45,422 nucleotides of DNA, from assembly GCA_016213435.1 (NCBI GenBank), contig JACRAL010000074.1:1-45422 (forward strand), given 5' to 3'. Under the pieces are notes generated by a model, which saw only the letters and a list, made by a program, of their open reading frames with translations, ran no database searches and had not been told where the DNA came from. Made by a program: the position numbers and the translations under genes. Every line of letters begins with the position of its first letter. Positions within the stretch are counted from its first letter, which is position 1. The stretch comes from Bacteroidota bacterium (GTDB lineage: Bacteria; Bacteroidota; Bacteroidia; Palsa-948). This document shows positions 40,730 to 45,422 of this stretch, one piece after another.

Positions 40730-42211
40730 ATGAAACAAATTCTCAAAACAATTGCTGTAGCCGCTGTGCTGCTAACTTTAAACTTTAAACTTGGAACTTT
40801 AAACTGTTCTGCCAACAACCTTCAAATAGGTGCACCCACACTACCCTCTACAACAACTATCCAATTTACCATTCAATGGGACAACAGTTGGAAAGTACTT
40901 AACGGTGGTGTTAGCACTTGGGATGCTGTTTGGGTTTTTGTAAAATACCAAGATTGCTCCACCCAGCTTTGGACGCACGTTAACGTAACAGGAAGCAGTG
41001 TTACCGGTGGAGTGCTGCAAATTGACAATGCGGGGGATGGTCTTAACAAAGGAGTATTTATCCGAAGAACTGCAGATGCTGCAGGAAATATTGCCAGCGC
41101 CACAGTTACTCTTAATATGACAAGTGTTACCGATGCCGGCTACAATTATCAGGTATTCGGGATAGAAATGGTGAGAGTTCCAACAGGCAGTTTTTATGTA
41201 GGAGATGGAGCTGCCACTTGGAAATTGGGCACTTATAATGCTCCTACGACTCCTTATCAGGTTACTACTAATGGTTTAATGAATTTAGCTATAGATAATG
41301 CCTCCATTCCCAATGTTGTCCCTGCTGCTTACCCGGAGGGATATGATGCCTTCTATTGTATGAAATACGAAATTTCTCAAGAGCAATATGTTGGTTTCTT
41401 AAACTCATTGACTCATGACCAACAGGTAAATCATACAGCAGTTGCACCCACTTCACCGGCAAATACGTATGCGATGACAGTTGGCGCTGCCATACAAAAC
41501 CGAAACGGAATAAGGATAATAACCCCCGGTATATTTAACACCACCCCTGCTGTGTATGGCTGTGATTTTACTTCAGGAACATTTAACCAAGCTGACGATG
41601 GGCAGAATATTGCCTGCAACTGGATGAATTGGAATGACCTCATCGCCTATTTAGATTGGGCTGCCCTGAGACCTATGAGCGAAATGGAATATGAAAAAGC
41701 GTGTAGAGGTACTGTAATTCCTGTTGCCCTTGGATACCCTTGGGATAATGTTACTATCAATTCTGCCACTTCAGCAGCGCTTACCGGTGGCACCAGTGGC
41801 TTAGCTACCGAAACTTCCACTTCCACAGCAGATGGATTGTGTGCTTATCTTGGAGCTGCAGCAAGCGGACCGCTCAGGGTGGGTTTCGCAGCTACTGCAA
41901 TTAGCGGAAGAACAGGGGCTGGTGCCACTTATTACGGAGTGATGGACATGGGAGGAAATGTGGCAGAGCAAACTGTAATGTTATCCACGATTGCCGCCTC
42001 TAATACATTTACTACAGCGGCAGGAGACGGAGTATTAACTGCTGCCGGATATTGCAATACCGCAAATACACCCACTTTCACTCTTTCAGGAACAAGAGGA
42101 GGGGCTTGGAATGATGCTGTTACTACGTACGTGCAAATGAGTATGCGAAATAGTACAACGATTGAATTTCGAAACAAAGCAGCGGGAGGCAGAGGAGTGA
42201 GAATGCCGTAA
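40730..42211 (+). CDS. Secreted protein with a formylglycine-generating-enzyme-like (SUMF1) domain
   Basis: The 493-residue product has a signal peptide whose hydrophobic core is encoded by AACTTTAAAC-type direct repeats (40772-40806), ending CSANN. Residues ~150-493 match the SUMF1/FGE-sulfatase fold: FGIEMVRVPTGSFYVGD, YCMKYEISQEQYVGFLN, NWMNWNDLIAYLDWAALRPMSEMEYEKACRG, GVMDMGGNVAEQ and LSGTRGGAWND...SMRN...GGRGVRMP. The fold also occurs in proteins that are not sulfatase activators, so the reaction is uncertain. No T9SS sorting domain is present. It is one of four consecutive plus-strand genes with exported products or partners. Confidence 0.85.
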   Translation: MKQILKTIAVAAVLLTLNFKLGTLNCSANNLQIGAPTLPSTTTIQFTIQWDNSWKVLNGGVSTWDAVWVFVKYQDCSTQLWTHVNVTGSSVTGGVLQIDNAGDGLNKGVFIRRTADAAGNIASATVTLNMTSVTDAGYNYQVFGIEMVRVPTGSFYVGDGAATWKLGTYNAPTTPYQVTTNGLMNLAIDNASIPNVVPAAYPEGYDAFYCMKYEISQEQYVGFLNSLTHDQQVNHTAVAPTSPANTYAMTVGAAIQNRNGIRIITPGIFNTTPAVYGCDFTSGTFNQADDGQNIACNWMNWNDLIAYLDWAALRPMSEMEYEKACRGTVIPVALGYPWDNVTINSATSAALTGGTSGLATETSTSTADGLCAYLGAAASGPLRVGFAATAISGRTGAGATYYGVMDMGGNVAEQTVMLSTIAASNTFTTAAGDGVLTAAGYCNTANTPTFTLSGTRGGAWNDAVTTYVQMSMRNSTTIEFRNKAAGGRGVRMP

Positions 42212-42265
42212 CAAGGAAATTATGAATGAAATGCAACTAACTACTGACTAATGAACTAACAACCA

Positions 42266-43549
42266 ATGACCAAACGCACACTGTTTATATGGCTCATGTA
42301 CATCTTTTTCATCCCTCTCCTTTGGAGCGGAACAGAGGCGTTTGCCCAATTTACAGGAGGAGATGCAGATGGTTTATCTTATAGTATGTTAACGCAAGGA
42401 ATATGCACTCCCGGCAACAATAATATTTATATGGGAGGAACGGCAGACGGATTCTCTTACAGCAACATCTCACAAGCATCATGTGTACCCGGCAACAATA
42501 ATATTTATTCTGGTGGAACAGCGGATGGGTTTTCTTACAGCAACATAACACAAGTATGCGGCAGTATACCTGTTCAGGCAACTGTTACCGTAACCACACA
42601 AAACATGTGCAGCGGGCAATGCACAGCAACAGCAAGCGCAGCAGCAACAGGAGGCAGTGCGCCTTACACATACAGTTGGAATTCCATACCGGTGCAGGCA
42701 ACAAAAATTGCTACAGGGCTTTGTGCAGGCACCTATTCTGTATTGGTTACCGATTCAAACAGCAAAACCGATACTGCTGCAGTAATAATTAATCAACTCA
42801 CGGCTTTAACTGCCACTGTAACATCCATCGAAGCCGCTTGCATAAACAATAATGGAACAGCAACAATAACACCGGGTGGAGGAACACCCGGCTACACTTA
42901 CAGTTGGAACAACGGACAAACAACCACAACAGCAACCGGGCTTGCCATTGGAGATTATACAGCCACTGTAACAGATGCTAATGGATGTTCGTACATACAA
43001 CCTGTGAGCGTAATGCAAACACCCACGCAGGCAGTATCGGCCACTGCAAGTTCCTATGCAATTACATCAGGTGACAGTACAACACTTACTGCCGGTGGAG
43101 CAGGATATTATCAATGGTCTCCTTCTACAGGGTTAAGCTGCAGCACTTGCGCTAATACAACAGCAGGACCATTACAAACCACTGATTATTGTGTTACGAT
43201 TACAGATACTATTAGCGGCTGTTCCGATAGCGCTTGCATTACACTCACTCTTCTTCAGGAGTTGTGTGAAGTTTATATTCCCAATGCTTTCTCTCCCAAT
43301 GCAGATGGTCAGAACGACCTTCTGAAAGTACATGGTGATTGTATCAAGGAACTTAGTTTTATCATCTATGATCGCTGGGGTGAAAAGGTTTTTGAAACAA
43401 CCGATTTGTCCATCGCTATGATAAAAGGATGGGATGGCATTTACAAAGGGAAGCCGTTGAATACAGCGGTATTTGTTTATTATTTCACTGCCAGCTTAAA
43501 TAATGAAACACCCGTTGAACTAACAGGAAATATAAGTTTATTGCGGTAG
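42266..43549 (+). CDS. T9SS type B (gliding-motility-associated) surface protein with 26-residue repeats
   Basis: The 427-residue product has a signal peptide ending TEAFAQ. Three repeats of about 26 residues follow (GGTADGFSYSN...CVPGNNNIY), then SprB-like repeats (TATASAAATGGSAPYTYSWN, TPGGGTPGYTYSWNNGQ) and a C-terminal domain starting LCEVYIPNAFSPNADGQNDLLKV with YDRWGEKVFET. This is the gliding-motility-associated or type B sorting domain, which directs export through the T9SS and attachment by SprF-like partners. The 26-residue repeats are shared with the next gene, which carries a type A domain instead. Confidence 0.9.
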   Translation: MTKRTLFIWLMYIFFIPLLWSGTEAFAQFTGGDADGLSYSMLTQGICTPGNNNIYMGGTADGFSYSNISQASCVPGNNNIYSGGTADGFSYSNITQVCGSIPVQATVTVTTQNMCSGQCTATASAAATGGSAPYTYSWNSIPVQATKIATGLCAGTYSVLVTDSNSKTDTAAVIINQLTALTATVTSIEAACINNNGTATITPGGGTPGYTYSWNNGQTTTTATGLAIGDYTATVTDANGCSYIQPVSVMQTPTQAVSATASSYAITSGDSTTLTAGGAGYYQWSPSTGLSCSTCANTTAGPLQTTDYCVTITDTISGCSDSACITLTLLQELCEVYIPNAFSPNADGQNDLLKVHGDCIKELSFIIYDRWGEKVFETTDLSIAMIKGWDGIYKGKPLNTAVFVYYFTASLNNETPVELTGNISLLR

Positions 43550-43572
43550 ATATAATATCTCATAACAAACAA

Positions 43573-44604
43573 ATGAATATAAAGAATCATACAGCGATCT
43601 TTATTCTGCTTATAGTATCTTCCCTCCCCTTTGGGGAGTCCCGATGGCTATCGGGATGGGGAGGAGCTTTGTATGCCCAATTTATAGGAGGTAGTGGAGG
43701 TGGTTTGGCATACAGCATATTCACACAAGGAGTATGTGTGCCCGGCAACAATAATATTTATCTGGGAGGAACAGCAGACGGATTTTCTTATAACACCTTC
43801 ACACAAGGAGTATGTGTGCCCGGCAACAACAATATTTATCTAGGAGGAACGGCAGACGGATTCTCTTACAACACCTTCGCACAAGGAGTATGTGTGCCCG
43901 GCAACAACAATATTTATCTGGGAGGAGATGCAGACGGGTTTTCTTACATCAATATCATACAAGGCGTATGTGTACCGGGTAACAATAATATTTATATGGG
44001 CGGAATAGCAGACGGATTTTCTTACAGCAACATCGAACAAACAAACTGTAGCTTACCTATTGAACTACTTTTTTTTACTGCCGTTCTTACTGCGGACAAA
44101 CAAGTGCTTTGCCAATGGGAAACAGCCAGTGAAAGCAATAACGATTATTTCACCATTGAAAAAACCAAAGATGATAGTCAATATGCCTTTGTAGGAAAGA
44201 TAAAGGGGGGGGGAAACAGCAATGTTACGCTTGCCTATCAATTAATAGATGCGGATCCTTATAAGGGCACATCGTACTACCGGCTGAAACAAACAGACTT
44301 TAATGGAGCATACACTTATTCTCAATTAGTGCCTGTAAATTTAAACGGGGTTGAAATTATCAGCATCTTTCCGAATCCGGCTCACGATAAGTTTGAATAT
44401 GAAATCGGGAGCACAGAAAAAATGACATTGCAAGTAAAGGTTGTGAATTTACTCGGACAAATAACAATCAACGAAACAAAAAGCATAGATAAAGGCATCA
44501 GCAATCATACCTTAAATGTTTCTACCCTAAGCAGCGGAAGTTATTTGTTGCAGATAACCAACGGCAACCTTGAAAAAACACAGAAACAGTTTGTGATAAG
44601 ATAA
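43573..44604 (+). CDS. T9SS type A surface protein with five 26-residue repeats
   Basis: The 343-residue product begins with a signal peptide interrupted by a palindromic repeat (43621-43665, encoding SLPFGESRWLSGWGGA). Five repeats of the form GG-x-ADGFSY-x-x-x-QGVCVPGNNNIYLG follow, the central three almost identical at the DNA level (78-bp period). Residues ~170-250 have a fibronectin or adhesin-like beta-fold with CQWETASESNNDYFTIEKT. The C-terminus IISIFPNPAHDKFEYE...LLQITNGNLEKTQKQFVIR is a type A T9SS sorting domain. It should be released or lipid-anchored on the cell surface. Confidence 0.9.
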   Translation: MNIKNHTAIFILLIVSSLPFGESRWLSGWGGALYAQFIGGSGGGLAYSIFTQGVCVPGNNNIYLGGTADGFSYNTFTQGVCVPGNNNIYLGGTADGFSYNTFAQGVCVPGNNNIYLGGDADGFSYINIIQGVCVPGNNNIYMGGIADGFSYSNIEQTNCSLPIELLFFTAVLTADKQVLCQWETASESNNDYFTIEKTKDDSQYAFVGKIKGGGNSNVTLAYQLIDADPYKGTSYYRLKQTDFNGAYTYSQLVPVNLNGVEIISIFPNPAHDKFEYEIGSTEKMTLQVKVVNLLGQITINETKSIDKGISNHTLNVSTLSSGSYLLQITNGNLEKTQKQFVIR

Positions 44605-44611
44605 ATAAAAG

Positions 44612-44672
44612 AAGCCCCTTCCCTAAAGGGAGTGGAAATACAAATAACAACAAGCACCCTTTAAAGAAAGGG
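44612..44672. repeat. Double-hairpin dispersed repeat after the type A protein gene
   Basis: AAGCCCCTTCCCTAAAGGG is followed by CACCCTTTAAAGAAAGGG in the same arrangement as the element at 40629-40687, with a less perfect second half. It lies directly after a stop codon and before the second small lysine-rich gene. Confidence 0.8.
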
Positions 44673-44690
44673 AAAATAACAAATCGCAAT

Positions 44691-44888
44691 ATGATATCAC
44701 TCGGAATTGAATATTCTCCTCCTCCCACCAAAGAGGAGATCCGCGCATGGCGTAAATGGAAAAAGGAGATGAATAAGCTGATGGAAATTGCTCCGCTTAA
44801 GCAGGCAGCCGCTGCGAGCAAAAAGAAAGCAGCTTCGCGCAAGCGGAAAACCACTGCCGGCAAAAAAAAAGTAAAACGTAACACGTAA
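44691..44888 (+). CDS. Small lysine-rich protein, family copy 2
   Basis: The 65-residue product begins MISLGIEYSPPPTKEE, then a charged helix (IRAWRKWKKEMNKLMEIAPLKQAAAA) and a tail of Lys and Arg (SKKKAASRKRKTTAGKKKVKRNT) like a histone H1 tail. It is paralogous to the 45-residue product at 39014-39151, and the two bracket the surface-protein cluster. Whether it is cytoplasmic DNA-binding or structural cannot be told. Confidence 0.65.
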   Translation: MISLGIEYSPPPTKEEIRAWRKWKKEMNKLMEIAPLKQAAAASKKKAASRKRKTTAGKKKVKRNT

Positions 44889-44940
44889 TGAAAGCACGCA
44901 TACCACTCATCCTCAATAAGGAACTGACCGGTACTGGTCA

Positions 44941-45138
44941 TTACTTTTTTTTTGCGTTCTTCCCCTTTGGAGTGTCTCCTATGCTCGCTTGAAGTACTTC
45001 TTTCTCAAAAGTGCGCATCATTTCTACAAATGTTTGTTCGTAAGTGAAACCGCTTTTCATTCTCTGGGGATTATTTTCCCACTGTTCCAGCAGTTCTTTC
45101 AGCCGGATAGCCATCTTTTCTTTGTCTATTTTTTTCAT
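44941..45138 (-). CDS. Small hypothetical protein
   Basis: The 65-residue product is charged and helical (MKKIDKEKMAIRLKELLEQWENNPQRMKSGFTYEQTFVEMMRTFEKEVL) with a short lysine tail. The EMMRTFEKEVLQ segment resembles the C-terminal helices of small Bacteroidetes proteins next to mobile elements, but no family is recognised. It is the only minus-strand gene between the surface cluster and the transposase fragment. Confidence 0.55.
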   Translation of the reverse strand: MKKIDKEKMAIRLKELLEQWENNPQRMKSGFTYEQTFVEMMRTFEKEVLQASIGDTPKGKNAKKK

Positions 45139-45299
45139 GGAAACGATAGTTTATGGTTATACCTGCAACTATCGTTCTTTATCCCGCCAATTTTACGGCC
45201 TTATCTATTTATTTTCAACAAGTTGGTGTCGAAGGGATTTTTGTCGTGCAGCGCCAAGGCAGGTTTTACGCATTATAATTTAATAACGTGGATTCGGTT
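45139..45299. other. Gap before the transposase fragment
   Basis: 161 bp with no gene seen. The terminal inverted repeat of the insertion sequence should lie in this stretch on the minus-strand 3' side, but I could not identify its exact end without the other terminus. Confidence 0.4.
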
Positions 45300-45422
45300 T
45301 CAATTTAGTTTTAGTTTTTTAGCAAACACAGAGGGTAATTTATCAAGATACGTATATGCGCTTAGCCCTGCAAAAAGATTTACCATTGCATTGGCTGGAC
45401 TGCGATGGCGCGTATGGTCAAT
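45300..45422 (-). CDS. IS982-like transposase, C-terminal fragment at the window edge
   Basis: The minus-strand frame ending at TGA 45300-45302 codes for 40 residues containing IDHTRHRSPANAMVNLFAGLSAY, which closely resembles the end of IS982-family transposases (EHTRHRSxxNFxVNLLAGLxAY). The catalytic part lies outside the window, so activity cannot be judged. Confidence 0.75.
   Translation of the reverse strand: MDHTRHRSPANAMVNLFAGLSAYTYLDKLPSVFAKKLKLN

Noticed and set aside
44522-44941. 139-codon minus-strand frame antisense to the small lysine-rich gene
   Set aside because: It crosses a stop region, a dispersed repeat and another gene; its apparent sequence is the complement of these features.

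Overview
The window looks like chromosomal DNA of an environmental Bacteroidetes bacterium (Chitinophagales/Sphingobacteriales-like). The evidence is: type IX secretion system (T9SS) C-terminal sorting domains of both type A and type B; SprB-like, PKD and Kelch modules in secreted proteins; a promoter of the Bacteroidetes TTTG-N19-TAnnTTTG kind; a tRNA-Phe without an encoded CCA; the coaX - outer-membrane protein - lptC-like - lpxD gene order; and dispersed palindromic and direct repeats in intergenic spaces. No species can be named from the sequence alone.

Layout. 1-793: the tail of an unknown gene and a strict 21-bp tandem array. 793-5101 (minus strand): a secreted caspase-like (C14) protein with a propeller-like N-terminal half, two lipoproteins and a small outer-membrane protein. 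5298-15465: an L-rhamnose utilisation locus. It has an AraA/FucI-like isomerase on the plus strand. On the minus strand are rhaT, a bifunctional aldolase/dehydrogenase, L-rhamnose mutarotase (rhaM), L-rhamnose isomerase and an FGGY kinase. The minus-strand series is interrupted just before rhaM by two toxin-antitoxin-like gene pairs, each preceded by a copy of the first ~86 bp of rhaM. 15668-18529: a large outer-membrane protein with a gluzincin-like motif, followed by a second 21-bp array and an XRE-type regulator. 19283-26594: a truncated secreted protein overlapping a 2215-residue multidomain T9SS cargo that contains a left-handed beta-helix.

26657-31695 looks like a small integrative element or its remnant: a tyrosine recombinase, two small unknown genes, a tandem pair of N6-methyltransferase-like proteins that lack the catalytic NPPY/F motif, and a 241-bp inverted-repeat element. 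31827-37100 is core genome: tRNA-Phe, coaX, an outer-membrane protein, an lptC-like gene, lpxD and a SpoIIE-type phosphatase. 37284-38843 is a helical-repeat protein on the minus strand. 39014-44888 is a surface-protein cluster containing a duplicated-domain protein, a formylglycine-generating-enzyme-like protein and two proteins sharing 26-residue repeats but ending in different T9SS sorting domains. It is bracketed by two paralogous small lysine-rich proteins. The right edge cuts an IS982-like transposase.

How the genes work together. The rha genes form a complete route: uptake, mutarotation, isomerisation, phosphorylation, then aldol cleavage plus lactaldehyde oxidation. The strongest candidate for something undescribed is the cassette array at the 5' end of rhaM, where two unrelated toxin-like genes with their small partners are separated by a 170-bp direct repeat that spans the end of the partner gene and the start of rhaM. 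The second is a family of strictly 21-bp-phased intergenic arrays at three separate loci, two of which share the octamer CCACTATC. Everything functional here is inferred by reading the sequence; no database search was run.
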